Of a stretch of 64,000 nt of DNA, positions 46,820 to 58,299 are shown in pieces. Under the pieces are notes generated by a model that was not told the origin of the DNA, ran no database searches, and worked only from the letters and a program-made list of their open reading frames with translations. This DNA is from Toxonevra muliebris (lineage: Eukaryota; Arthropoda; Insecta; Diptera; Pallopteridae), in NCBI GenBank assembly GCA_963691655.1, contig OY829326.1, positions 99,633,340-99,697,339 on the forward strand. Reading direction: 5' to 3'. Position 1 is the first letter of the stretch; each line of letters starts with the position of its first letter. Position numbers and translations under genes: made by a program.

Positions 46820-48380
46820 TACTACGTCGTGTTTGTGAGTATCAACAGAAGAAAAGCAACAACCAAATAGAAAGAAGAAGATTGCAAAAACTTCAGCAGA
46901 ATATGTTATAAATGTTTTCTAATCATTTTAAAATAAACAACAAAGTTTCACTTCTACTGTGAGTGACCGCAGAGATATAATTTTTTTTTTTTTAGTTTGT
47001 GACATCTTCCGGTGACCAACTGATATGTGTGCTCAATTTGGTTGCATTTGATTTTATAAGAGAAGGCTAGTGATTGAAATGCGATCATATTCTAATATAA
47101 TATATGGTAGTATTCCAATAATGGTCAAAGTGTTTAAAAATTCAACACGATATTGGTTTTGTTCCCGAACATCATCGCTAACAATCTTATCAAAAGTGTG
47201 TATGCATTTTCCTCTTTTTGCATACGATTTAGCATTTCCAACGAGTATAGTTTTTTCCCCTTTTTACTCCTTTTAGGAGCTCAGAGCTTCTACTAAGCAT
47301 CGTGCCTAATACTAGTGTCATTAAGCATTTTGTTATCATCTGGATAGGTCATTGGCTTTTCGCAGATGATCCAGAGTTGATGTGGCTGACATATTTTTAA
47401 CATTGCCTAGGATCAGCGTTTTTTACCATACTACCTCTGGTTTGTGTCAAGGCTAACATTTTGATGGATCACTGTTGTGTGGTGAACGTGGTGAATTTGA
47501 CTGTTTCATGCTATTACCCTCAAGATGGCACCTTTTTTTTGTATGTATTCGGCATAATGGACGTTGCTGCTGTATTTGTGTTTTTTACCGCGTTTATATC
47601 AACTCGCTTTCAATGGTGTCTGTCTGTCAGTCTGTTCGGTATAAATTTTACAATCGATTTTAAACTAACTTCCCGATGAGCTAGAGACTTGAAATTTTAA
47701 ATATAGTTCAGAACTGGAAGACAATGCAATATGAAGTATCTAAAATATATATAAATATAATAATATTTAAAATATTAGCATCGAAAGTTTTTCAATTTTT
47801 TTCATTGATCAAAGCATTGCATTCATCGTTGCAAAATTCATTGCTTTAGAGGGAGTAGAATATATGGATATGTGTATACATACACAAATTCAAAGACAAA
47901 TGAGAGAGAGAGAAGATATAAGCAGAGAACAAAAACAAACAATAACGAACTTTTTCTTTCCGTTTTTGCTGGAATCGAAACAAAAAATCGTAGAAACCAG
48001 CAACGAGGTACAATACCGATGGTTTGACAGCGACGGTGGTCGGCACATCCAGCGGACAAAAATGTATGAATGGATGAGTTTGACGTGTTTGATAAAACAA
48101 ATACATATATAACGTATAATTTAATGAGGGGTTTTTCGATACGATCGTTATTTTTTCAGTACACTTTGAGGTTCGAAATACGTCAGTACATAACCAAGAT
48201 TTTCGGTACACTTTCGTACAATTATTTTTATGTGATATTAAGAAAAATATAACTGTGCTAATTTTCTTATGTTGTTATCGATTACACAGTACAACACGGA
48301 AAATTTATAAGGGTTTTGCCCTATATATTTGTTGAATTGGCGGTAAAAAATTTCACAAAAACAAGACTAAAAAGCAGAAA
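46820..48380. other. Non-coding spacer
   Basis: No gene supported. GTCTGTCTGTCAGTCTGTTC at about 47619-47638, followed by GAGCTAGAGACTTGAAATTT (47678-47697), is wording that recurs in dispersed repeats of many invertebrate genomes; class not assigned. Confidence 0.4.
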
Positions 48381-48384
48381 ATAA

Positions 48385-48630
48385 TAATTTAAATAAAAAA
48401 ACATTTATTAATATACCACGTTTTTAAAACGGACTAAAAAGTATAAAATAATTTCTTCTTGCCCCATACATATTTATAACACCATACAGGTTCATAACCC
48501 CATACAGATTGTTTTGAAAATATGTAATTATGAATTTTAGTAGGTCTGAAAATATTTGCATTATTTTATACTTTTTAGTCCGTTTTAAAAACGTGGTATA
48601 TTAAAATTCTTTTTTATTTAAATTATTTTT
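48385..48630. mobile_element. Foldback MITE with perfect 45-bp inner arms
   Basis: 48408-48452 (TTAATATACCACGTTTTTAA...) is the exact reverse complement of 48560-48604. The pairing continues outward with a few mismatches to about 48385 and 48630. The loop holds three CCATACA repeats (48462-48510). No coding. Confidence 0.85.
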
Positions 48631-48765
48631 ATATAGTCGACTGGCGTTACGCAGAACGTATTTTTTTTATATGAGATAGCTTTTTTTAAGGGCTATTTGG
48701 GCTATTGGTTATATTTCAAAAATTTTAAATAACATGAAATATAGATTTTTTTTTAAAACGTACGG

Positions 48766-48856
48766 CCATGCTCTCGCCGGTAATCAAACCCGGGACCCCT
48801 GAGATAACAATCTAGCATGCTGCCAGTCGACTACCAGAACGGCAGTGTTGTATCAA
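48766..48856 (-). repeat. tRNA-derived SINE or tRNA pseudogene
   Basis: On the minus strand: TGGTAGTCGACTGGCAGCAT (A-box-like) and, about 35 bases on, CCCGGGTTTGATTACCGG (B-box-like GGTTTGATTACC with a short stem). The spacing fits a polymerase III internal promoter. The anticodon arm is not clearly tRNA-like, so I favour a SINE head over a functional tRNA. Confidence 0.6.
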
Positions 48857-48899
48857 AAAAAAAAATATTTTAGGGTTCGGTTAAAAAAAAATTATGTCA

Positions 48900-51800
48900 T
48901 TTACTCGTATCAAATCAGAATGGTAAAGTTTGAAATTTCTGGGGGCCAAAAATATTTTATTTATTCGTATTGAAATGGAAGTTCAGGGCTCAGAACCTTA
49001 TCCCCCTGACTGTAACCTTTTATATAGACATTAAGTAATTAATAACACACACTTTTAGGCTTTGGCTTTCGGCTGCCAAACAGCATTAATTAATAACAAA
49101 AACTTTTAGGCAAACAACAAAAATCTGTGGTTTAGTAAGAATAAACCCTTTCAAAAATGTTTCAAATTTCCACTCTCATAAGCAGTGACCAAATGTGTCT
49201 TTAAAGTATTTTCTAAGCAAAAAATGTAATTTACATCGCTAAATAAAGATTATGAGATTAATTAAATTAAGTACTTATATCATCAATGGTGTTTTAAATT
49301 TTTTAACTCCTCCCTTAATGGACTTTTCAGTATTTGGAAATAAAGACTATAATATTCTAGAACAATTTGTCTCATATAACTTTATTATAGATCACTGATC
49401 TTACTTGTTGTTCATTGATTGATGACGATTTAGGTAAACAAGAAAAAGAAACAAAAAAATTAAGTGAAAAACTGAAAAAGTATATTTATGATCGACTTTT
49501 TTACTTGTTCTTAAGCTAAATTTAATGTTCTTTAGCGTTCAGTTATCTTTAGTAATTTTTACTATCAGAAAAGATGTAAAATTTTCGGAGATCTATCAGA
49601 ATCCATTTTCTAAACCTTGTGTTGAACTGCGTAATTTATTAAAGTTTTAAGTAGGCAATTTTTAAGTAATTCTAAGGTAGAGAAGATTCAATAGATGTAA
49701 CCAGAAAGTTCGAAAGAAGTTCTAAAAAATATCTAATATTTACAGGAATTTATTAAAAGTTTTCAAAAGAGTTCAAATTGTTTCCCAAGTAAAAATCAAA
49801 TTTTTCTAACAGAGCTGCCAAATATTTCTAAACAATTTTCATAGAAAGTCTAAAGTTGCTTAAAAGTAAGTTTTTCTACAGAAGACTCAATGTAAAATAT
49901 GGAATTAACTTTTAAGTAGTAACTACCTTAAATGTATCGACAGTATTCCAAAATAATTTTTAAATACTTCTGATGACGTTTAAAGTAAAAGCAATTCATT
50001 GAGATACGATAATCAAAATCTAAAGAAGTTTATCGTAAAAGAAAAATTAAAATAAGTTTACTTTGAATACTAGATTTATTTTTAAATATTTCTTTTCTTA
50101 TCCATATTCTTATTCTTACCTACACACAATCAGATGTTTCAGTACTAAGAACCAAAACACATGCCGTTAGCATGCTACTTAACACTTGGTGATCCCTTTG
50201 AAGGTTAAGTTTTTTTTATCTTAATTATAAAGGTAGTTAAAGATCTTCTATTTGTACAAAGACCTTTGAAGTAATAAATTTTATGTTTGTCCGAATCTCT
50301 GTTGATGTATTTTTATTTGAACCCTGCTGAGTAACAACAAATGAATTTTAATGGTTTTTGAAGTGATTCAGCACATTTTCTTTATCTATGAAATTAGTTT
50401 CTAAAAATTTGAATAGAATTTATGACGAAGTCTGTAGAACTATGATCTACTATATCATATTAAAGGAACGAGAACATTTTTTCTATCTTGGAGGTCTTGG
50501 TTAAGTTATAACGATTTAAGTTCTTATCTTTTGAACATTAAGTGCTCTCCAGTGGTGAAATTTCGAACTCTCGCATAGCTCAGTTTTAATATTTACCTGA
50601 GTTTTCTTTTTGTATGCTTGAGAGTCGAAGTTACTACGAACAAAACGCCTCAAGTTGATTTGGAAATAATACTTCTCCTTTTACCCTTAGACGAATATCT
50701 CCAGAGTACGGCAGGAAACTAATAGTTTTGGAAGCGTTCCTCTTTTGAGTGTCTTTAAATTAAAATACTATAGAAAATAGACTACATCCATCCTCAATTG
50801 ATAGTAGCAAGAAAATTATTAACTGTCCTACAAAAATAGAAAAAATATTGCGGCCTTCAATTCTGCGAACAGCCAAACAAAATTATTCTGAAACTTGAAG
50901 TAGCTTTATGCTATTTCTAATCATTTATAGTAATCAGAAGCATCAGTGCCTGATCCAGAGTTGAACCATAATAAGATGTTACAGATTAATGTAGTTATTG
51001 TTGCTGTTGCTGCTGTCTTTCATGTTTAATAAAGGTAAATGTTTCAAAATTATCAGTCAAAGCGGGACTAAACTAAAATGCTTCAGAAAAGCGCCCAACT
51101 TCCATTGAGACAAATGTCTGCTGAAAACCTGGTAATGCCGTTATATCCTGCAGGGCATATGAAATGGTCAAATGCACATTTTTTTATTATCTTATAACAC
51201 TACAACTACTTTACAATGTAACTAATGAGCAGTTTGATTCGAAATAGTTTTTACAAATATTAATAATGTAGTAAATATGTAAATGGTTAAGTAAATAGTA
51301 AGAACAAGAGAAATTGAAATGTAAACAAAAGAACTGTACTTTATTCACATGAATATATGGTATTCTTTATAATAAAGACACTATGGTATTTAACTCTCAA
51401 CCAATACACAACACTATGCGACGACCAATTTCTGGCCATTGTTCCTGGCGTGGATGGATCAAGCATTAAATAAAAGTTGACATATTTAAATAAGTAGTAA
51501 TCAAAAACCGCAAAAAGTTTGGACTGGTTAGTTTTAACATTTTTTTTTTATGAGCACTTGAAGTTTCTGATAATCAAGGGTTACCTGTAACTTTCTTCAA
51601 ATGTCATTTTTTTATAAGATTGTCTTTTTCTACAACTTTACTTAACATTCTAAGCTATGAACATACAATAATATTGCATGGTCTTCGGAACGAAATGTCT
51701 AAAACTTAACTGTTCTCTGGGTGACAAAAAACACATTTACTTGGGTGATGAAGGTACCCGGGTACCTCTATACAAATTGTATGAAAATATAACATTTTTG

Positions 51801-52040
51801 ACTAGCATTGTGCGTCATAGTGCTACAAACTACAAAATATATTTTAGCATTCCCCGTAAACATAAAAATAGTATTTGAAATTCTCCACTAAGTAAGTTTT
51901 TGTCTTTTTTTCAATAAGGTGAGGTAAATTTTGGGATTTTACAACGGCGCACAGTAGTTTGACTACGGAAAAATTCATTTTTTTGACGCGTCGGTATTAG
52001 AAATTTTTTCTTAATTTCTATTCAAAAATATTTTATTAGC
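48900..52040. other. Non-coding AT-rich spacer
   Basis: About 3 kb without coding signal or recognisable repeats, apart from short palindromes such as AGGTACCCGGGTACCT near 51751. The longest frames are about 60 codons. Confidence 0.5.
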
Positions 52041-52044
52041 ATAC

Positions 52045-53330
52045 TAGCCTAGCTGACCCGGCAGACGTTGTTCTGCACTTTCTACGAAGAAGCGAGAAAA
52101 TTTAAGTTTATTTCAATGAAGAAAAATGAAGTTTCTTTGTGTTTAAAATTGAACATTGGTAATGACAATTCAAGCTTAAAGGACGTACATTGAATTTGGT
52201 AAAAATTCAAGATTTAAAAATGAGGCAACAAAATTAGCATTTTTAAAAGAATTTAATTTGGAAAAGAATATCAAAGACCGTTCCAGAAGTTATATCTAAT
52301 TCCAAAAACTATTTAAAAATATGGAACCATTTGCTATTTACTTGTTATTAAAATAGAATTTATTACAGCGCCACCTATCGAATTTAGACATAGCTAAGTA
52401 GGTTCTTGAGATATTTCATAAATTTGTAGAAATAATAGTAAAAAATAATAATAATAAAAAATAGAAATAGAAAAAATAGTGAAAAAGTTGAAGAAAATAA
52501 CAATAAATTGTTGAAAAATGTATTTAAAAAGTGGGAAAAAGTATAAGTAGATAAAGTAGTAAGAAAGTAGTCGAATATAAGAAGAAAATGTTGGAAAAAA
52601 TAAATTAAAATAGAAGTAGTAAATAGAAGTAGAGAAAATAGAATAGAATTTCATATTTATTATAAATATAGAATTTTTTACAGCGCAACCTATCGGATTT
52701 TAAGATAGCTAGGCAGGTTCTTAAGATATTTCATAAAGTAGTAGAAAAACGAATGGAAAAAGTAGTAGAAAATAGCTGCAAAAAATTGGAAATAAATAGT
52801 AGTAGAAAAGGTAGTAGGAAAAAGAATAGAAAATAGTATTACAAATTGTTGTAAAGAAATAGTAAAAAGGTAGCAGAAAAAGTAGTAGAAAAATAGTTGA
52901 ACACAGTAGTACAAAAATAGTAAAAATGGAGTAGAAAGAGTCGTAGAAATAATAGTAAAAAATAGTAGTAAGAAAAACTGTAAAAAATAGTAGTGAAAAA
53001 TAATAGAAAGTAATAGTAGAAAATAAGAAAAAAATCTATTAAAAAGGTAGTAGAAAAAAGTACTAAAAAAGTAATATAAAGTATTGGTTGAAAAATTTGC
53101 AGAAAAAATTTGTTTAAAAGTAGTAGAAAATAGTAGTAGAATTAGTAGTTGAAATAGTAGTAGAAAATAAAAAAGGAGCATGGTCCCACTAATTCAACAA
53201 ACTGAAGGAATCTAAATGAGAAGTGGGCGTGGCATTTGATCGATCACGCCCATTCTCATAATTTTTCTTTTCCACGACCTAGGAGTGACTCATGTTAAAA
53301 ATTGTTATGCTGAGATGATTCCTTATATTT
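52045..53330. repeat. Composite dispersed repeat
   Basis: Begins with CTAGCTGACCCGGCAGACGT near 52048, a phrase I associate with abundant dispersed repeats of many insects (class uncertain). ACAGCGCCACCTATCGAATT (52365) recurs as ACAGCGCAACCTATCGGATT (52680), each followed by AGCTA-GTAGGTTCTTGAGATATTTCATAAA-like text, so a unit is repeated about 315 bp apart. It closes with GTGGGCGTGGCATTTGATCG near 53224, related in inverse to the 25.6- and 45.5-kb repeats. Confidence 0.5.
52735..53180. repeat. G/A/T simple tract based on AGTAGAAAA
   Basis: About 445 bp of degenerate AGTAGTAGAAAA units on the plus strand with very few C. A milder version is at 52425-52670. The minus-strand 163-codon frame (F/Y/L runs) is a by-product of the missing stop codons. 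Confidence 0.8.
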
Positions 53331-53850
53331 TTTTCCGCACTTTGTATGGAGTTAAACAACTGTGCGATGGCATGATGATACATTAGGTCTGTTCGCGTAG
53401 ACAAAAATCATTATTAGTTTTAATATTTTTGAAATTTTATACTGAAAGTCCGTTCTCGTATACAAAAAAATTGTAAAAGAGAGCGAACCGAGAGGGTAAA
53501 ATATTTTTTCTCCGTGACAGTTTTTACCAAACTTTCATAGGATAAATTTCTACTAGTAAAAATATTAAGTAAGAGAACAGCTGTTTGACTGCCAAAGTAA
53601 TTCTTCGTTTTTCTCAAATATTTTTGGAAACTGCTTTAAAAAAGATATATAAGATATGAGAAAATTCAATTTTAACAATTTGCACTAAATTGTTTCTGTA
53701 GGTTCCATCTGCCATATTAATAGAATTTTGTTTGCATATCGGTAACATAGTGTGACAAAAAAAAAATTGAATATACTTTTTTCGAGGTTTGCACATGTCG
53801 TAGGTCTAGTCAAGCAGAAAAAAACCGCATACTCAGAATTTTGAATTGCC
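53331..53850. other. Non-coding spacer
   Basis: No gene or repeat recognised. Confidence 0.45.
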
Positions 53851-54710
53851 CCTCAAAATCTGGACTTAGGGCCGAAAAACCCATTTTAATTTAATAGGTT
53901 AAAGAATATAATTGCCCGTAACTTTATTTTTATTTATGCGATGAGCAAGTTATTCAAAAGAGGGCATTTAGCTGCTTACAACTATATACAAGGAATACCA
54001 GAATTACTGTTAGAGGGCAAAATATATGGAAGATCGAAAAACTTTTTTCAGTCTTTCATTTTGAATGACATTTTAAGCGACTATATTGTTTCCCAGTGTA
54101 TATATAAAAGTACGTGAAAGAGAACTGCGTTCACTTTTGTATCCAACGAGCTATAAATTTTTAAAATCCATTGAGGTATGGTTGACTTATTTAACTCTTT
54201 TATTTGACTACACAAAATATCTCAATACGTAGGTATGTAAATTTTTGCATACGAGTATTCATCCAACTATTTAAGAATACAAAACAGCAACTTAAAAATA
54301 TTTGGATTTTTTGCCAGTGTATGGTGCTTGAAATCGAATATCACTGCCAAACCTCAATGGGTTTTGAAAATTTATAACTTGTTGATAACAGAATTAGTAA
54401 TTTATTTATTTATACCTTTATATATACACTAGTATACAAATTAGTCGTTTAAAACGCCATCCAAAATGAAAATATATAAAAAAATTAAAATTTTCCTTAT
54501 ATTTTGCCCTCTAATTCTGGTAGTTCTTAAGATAGTTCCCAATTTGTATATCGTTGTAAGCAACTAAATGTCCTCTTTTGAATGAAATATAAAAACTTAC
54601 TCTTTTGATAAATAAAAATAAAGTTACGGGCAAGTATATGTATGCTTTAACCTATCAAAAATGGGTATTTCGGCCCTAAGTCCAGATTTTTTTTTTTTTT
54701 TTTTTTGAGG
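53851..54710. mobile_element. Long palindromic foldback element (860 bp)
   Basis: The left half (53851 to about 54190) pairs with the reverse complement of the right half (about 54340 to 54710). Matched landmarks: CTGGACTTAGGGCCGAA / TTCGGCCCTAAGTCCAG; GCCCGTAACTTTATTTTTAT / its complement; TTAGCTGCTTACAAC / GTTGTAAGCAACTAA; GTGTATATATAAA / its complement; ATCCATTGAGGT / ACCTCAATGGGT. The right end has an expanded T run (54687-54706). The unpaired centre is about 150 bp. No coding. Confidence 0.85.
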
Positions 54711-55105
54711 AAACCTTCAAACACTGATAAGACAAATTAAAATTTAAGTGCGGTATGTTAGCAATGTAAAAAAATATTTTTAAATTTATTTTAATGGAAA
54801 AACGCAAATGATATATGTGAGAAAATAAAAGAAATTTGAATACTAATTTAGAAATGTGATTTCCCATTCTTTATGACTTTTTTCTAATCACAAATTTGTA
54901 AACAATAGTGCACACCCGAAATCATAGTACAATGAAATCACATGTTGATGGAAAAAACATTAAGTTGCTTTTCTAGTTTTATGGGCGTGAAAAAAAAAAT
55001 ATTTTTTCCATACTATTTTTTTTATTTTTTGAGAAAACCTCAAACATTGAGTTAAAGTTAATATGCTACATGTTAGCAATGTAAAAATCATTTAAAAATT
55101 CTTGA
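54703..55105. repeat. Direct repeats upstream of the 55.1-kb promoter
   Basis: TTTTTTGAGGAAACCTTCAAACACTG ... TATGTTAGCAATGTAAAAA (54701-54771) recurs as TTTTTTGAGAAAACCTCAAACATTG ... CATGTTAGCAATGTAAAAA at about 55025-55090. The downstream copy leads directly into the TATA box at 55106; the upstream copy has lost that part. Confidence 0.6.
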
Positions 55106-55140
55106 TATAAAAGAACATCAAATTTTCTCAATTATTCAGT
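55106..55140 (+). promoter_or_regulatory. Core promoter: TATA box and initiator
   Basis: TATAAAAG at 55106-55113 and TTCAGTAT with TCAGT at 55136-55140. The A of the initiator (55138) is 32 bp from the first T of the TATA box, the normal insect spacing. The first ATG after it (55156) opens the frame annotated below. Confidence 0.6.
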
Positions 55141-55155
55141 ATCAACTTAGTGACG

Positions 55156-56451
55156 ATGAATCTCGTGCTAAAAGAAATCAATAGCAAGCAACAGAAGCCG
55201 ATCTTCAGCGTTAAGGATATGGTGGTCGGGAGGAGCTATAAAATATAACTATCCAGCCAGGCAAGGCCGTATTTAGGGGGAGGTTTTGGGGGTTCTGACC
55301 CCCCCACCGAAATGTGGAAACTTTATTCTAATTTTTGAGATTAATTGCCAATGGATGGAAAAAAAGTCAAAATAAAATCTATTTAACGATGTTTTTTACT
55401 TCCATCGGTTTTTTTTTCTAAAAAGTCAAATATAAAAAAAAAATTTGAAATCTTAGTCATACTATGCGATCAAATCTGATTTATTTTCTTTAACATGAGG
55501 CTTGATTTCGGATTCAAAAAGAGAAGGTGATACTGAGCACGCCTGCATTCATAGTTTTTCTAGGTCAGTAACTGTTTTTGATTTAATGTTTCGTCCTAAA
55601 TCAGTTTGAAAAGTTTAAAAATTAATAAAAATAGAAAAAATTATCGGATCCTTGTAAAATAAGACTTGCTTGAACCGCATTTTTTCCTAAAACGTTACGT
55701 GATGGGAAGTTTTTGACCTCAGATTCGTGTTCAACGTGAAAAATTCTTTCGCAAAAACTCCATCTTATTAGCAAAACCCATGCAGTTTTAGGAGGCAATC
55801 TTAAAATGTATTCAATTTTTAACCCATTTTTGCTCAGAGCACCACGACTAGAAAGATTTCTTTCAATGCTGTGACTTCACGAATTTAGGGAATATAAGCC
55901 AACCTCATCCGGGTTCCTTATCATTGATAATGGCTCAAATTCCCATATATGATCATTTAAAAAAAATGAGCCTCTACTATTTTTGGTAATTTTTTTGAGG
56001 TTGGCTACATCAGTGGGAAGTCAATGAGTTAATGAAATTATGTCCCTCACGATAAAAAAAAATGCATTAGAATGCACATTGATTAATATTTATTTGAAAA
56101 TATTTTATTTGATTATTCTGTGAATTTTTTGCCACTTTTGGCCATTTTTTTGAGGTTAAGATTAAAAAGAATCGGAAAATTTTTCCTAAAATTTTAATTT
56201 TATAGGGTCCATCAAATGTATTATCGATTTAATTTATTGTATTTAAAAATCAGTTTGATAAAAATTATTTATAAATATTTTCTTCGAATGAAACCCTCCC
56301 CCCACGAAAAAATTTCTGGCTACGGCTCTGCAGCCAGGGTAATACGCGGTAAGGAGTGAAGCTGTCTGAAAGTATGCTGACTCTCCCATCGACGTACAGC
56401 GAGTTCAGTGATGGATGTATCACTGGGCTAAACGAAGGTGGCTACACATTT
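55156..56451 (+). pseudogene. Small gene remnant split by a hAT-like insertion
   Basis: Part 1 (55156-55248) reads MNLVLKEINSKQQKPIFSVK then DMVVGRSYKI and a TAA. Part 2 (56353-56451), beyond the insertion 55262-56330, reads GVKLSESMLTLPSTYSEFSD then GCITGLNEGGYTF. Removing the transposon and one copy of its duplication leaves both parts in the same frame with two stops in about 35 codons between them. The two blocks (SVKDMVVGxxYKI and LPxxYSEFSD-ITxLNEGxYTF) remind me of a family of short uncharacterised insect proteins, but I cannot name a function. It may be transcribed, but it is broken by stops as well as by the insertion. Downstream sequence also contains a 189-bp tandem duplication. 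Confidence 0.45.
55262..56330. mobile_element. hAT-like non-autonomous element, family copy B (1069 bp)
   Basis: Starts CAAGGCCGTATTTAGGGGGA and ends CTGGCTACGGCTCTG, flanked by CAGCCAGG (55254-55261 and 56331-56338). It is collinear with copy A (32208-33305) over its whole length, with small indels and roughly one difference per 10-15 bases by eye. The C runs next to the ends are shorter than in copy A. No transposase coding. Confidence 0.9.
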
Positions 56452-56452
56452 C

Positions 56453-56750
56453 CTTGTTTAGTTTATTGCAGTTTTGTTTATTTTACATTTTTTTTCAGAT
56501 TTTAGAATTGGGTTTGCTGTTTTTGAGTTCCTCATTGTTGTTATATTTATAGATTGGGCAATCTATTTTAATCGAGGATGAGGATAAAGATATTAATCAA
56601 TAAAAAATTATAAAAAAAAAATATTTCGTGTTGTTATTTCTTTATTTAGTTTATTGCAGTTTCGTTTATTTTACATTTTTTTCAGATTTTAGAATTGGGT
56701 TTGCTGTTCTTGTGTTCCTCATTGTTGTTATATTTGTAGATAGTTGCAGG
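56453..56750. repeat. Tandem duplication, about 110 bp repeated at 189-bp offset
   Basis: GTTTATTGCAGTTTTGTTTA... at 56460-56560 is repeated nearly identically at 56649-56748 (GTTTATTGCAGTTTCGTTTA...). Between them lies GAGGATGAGGATAAAGATAT ... AATCAATAAAAAATTATAAA, which could be a short 3' exon end with a poly(A) signal; unproven. Confidence 0.8.
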
Positions 56751-56759
56751 TTTTTTCGT

Positions 56760-58200
56760 TGGAACCTCTTATGTGTGTCGCATAAATTTTTTAGCATTTG
56801 AATTTCAGTGTATAACATATACATTTATTTTGTCCACATTTTGCATCATCTTTACTTCAAGGACAGTCATGATAATGCGAACCGTATATGGATTGAGCTA
56901 GACCCTCATTTCCAACTTTCGCTTATATTTTTTGACTTCATATTAAAAAACTTGTACGACTTATTCAAATGAAATTTTAAAAATATATAGCACAGGAACA
57001 ACCGTCGCAGAAAGTGTTTACAGCTATACTGATTTTTTCTTTTCATTGTTTATAATTCATTGTTTATTATTCCTTAATTATTATTGATTATCTTAAAAAA
57101 ATTAAAACAGAATTTTTTTTTTTAAATTATCGACTTTTATTGTGTACTCAGACTAATTGGTGAAATATCATCACTTTTTTCATTTTTAGTTAACCCTTTC
57201 TTCTCAACTTTTTTATTGGGGGGCAAAAAACTGTGTTCTTGTTTTATATTCGTAGATTTGGGCTTTGTTAAGAATAAAAACCAAAAAAATTATGAAAGAA
57301 GTTTTTGGGAAAGGCTGTAGAGCTATGAAAGGAGTAAAAATTCGAGAAAAAAATTTTAGTTTTTAAATTTTTTTTTGTGGAAAAAACAAGTAAGGTTTTT
57401 TTTGCAATGCAAAATATACTTTTAGTTTAGAAAATACTTTTAAAAACACACTTTTTCACTATGTTTAAAAGGTGAAAATTTAAAACATTTTTGGTATTTG
57501 GGTTTATTTTTACTAAAGTCAAGTATACAAAATTTTGTTGTTCAGTAACCTATAGTAAAATTTCATGGGCAGCATATTTCTGGAAAATATTAACCCTCTA
57601 TCAACCCTCGTAATGGGTCAAAAACGAAACTTTTTCGAAAAAGGCGAAAAAGACCAGTAATAGTGGGTGCCAAAGGATTAATAAGTAGGAAGAAAATATT
57701 CTACGGAAAATTCAACTATAAGTTGCTGAACATACAATTTCGTTTTAAACTATTATAATTAAAAAAAGTTTTTATACTTGCTCAAAATTTTAAACTTAGT
57801 TCCATCACTTCGTAAATTCACACAAATGTAATTTGGACTGTTTTTCAAAATCAAGTAAAAAAAATCTGTACTCCCGTTTTTACTCAAACTTAAATTATAA
57901 AGAGAATAAACATGCTTGACTTAAAAAATAATTTTTTATTTTTAAAATTCCCGAAAGGTTTGAAATGAAAAGTAGTGAAAAATTAACATTATTTTGTACA
58001 AAATATTAGCTAAAAACAACGAAAGGGTTAAAAAGATCGAGATCGTTAAAAGGTCTTGCTCCATCAAATATATTACCCATTAGAGAAATTGAAACCCCCT
58101 CCCCCCCTGCTTCCATTTAACATGTTGTTGTGCTGTAAAACTATAAGACGTATTGAATATAGCATCTGTCTTTTGATTCACTCCTTTTCTCAAACCAAAT
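56760..58200. other. Non-coding spacer, possible TTAA-flanked MITE
   Basis: AT-rich. TTAACCCTTTCTTCTC at 57190 and GAAAGGGTTAA ending at 58031 are inverted ends with TTAA borders (842 bp), but only about 11 bp match, so the element is tentative. Confidence 0.35.
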
Positions 58201-58299
58201 GCCAAACATCTATTATCCATATTCAGCTATGAAATATACATTGAGAGAACTGAGAATAACATCAACATCCAACGTAAGAGATAACAAACAAATCAAGAT

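Noticed and set aside
52690..53181. 163-codon minus-strand ORF rich in F, Y and L
   Set aside because: It is the complement of an AGTAGAAAA simple tract; openness follows from the repeat.
54098..54135. TATATAAAAG followed by TTCACT as a promoter
   Set aside because: Lies within the long palindrome, where the other arm has the same TATA-like text; no ORF follows.
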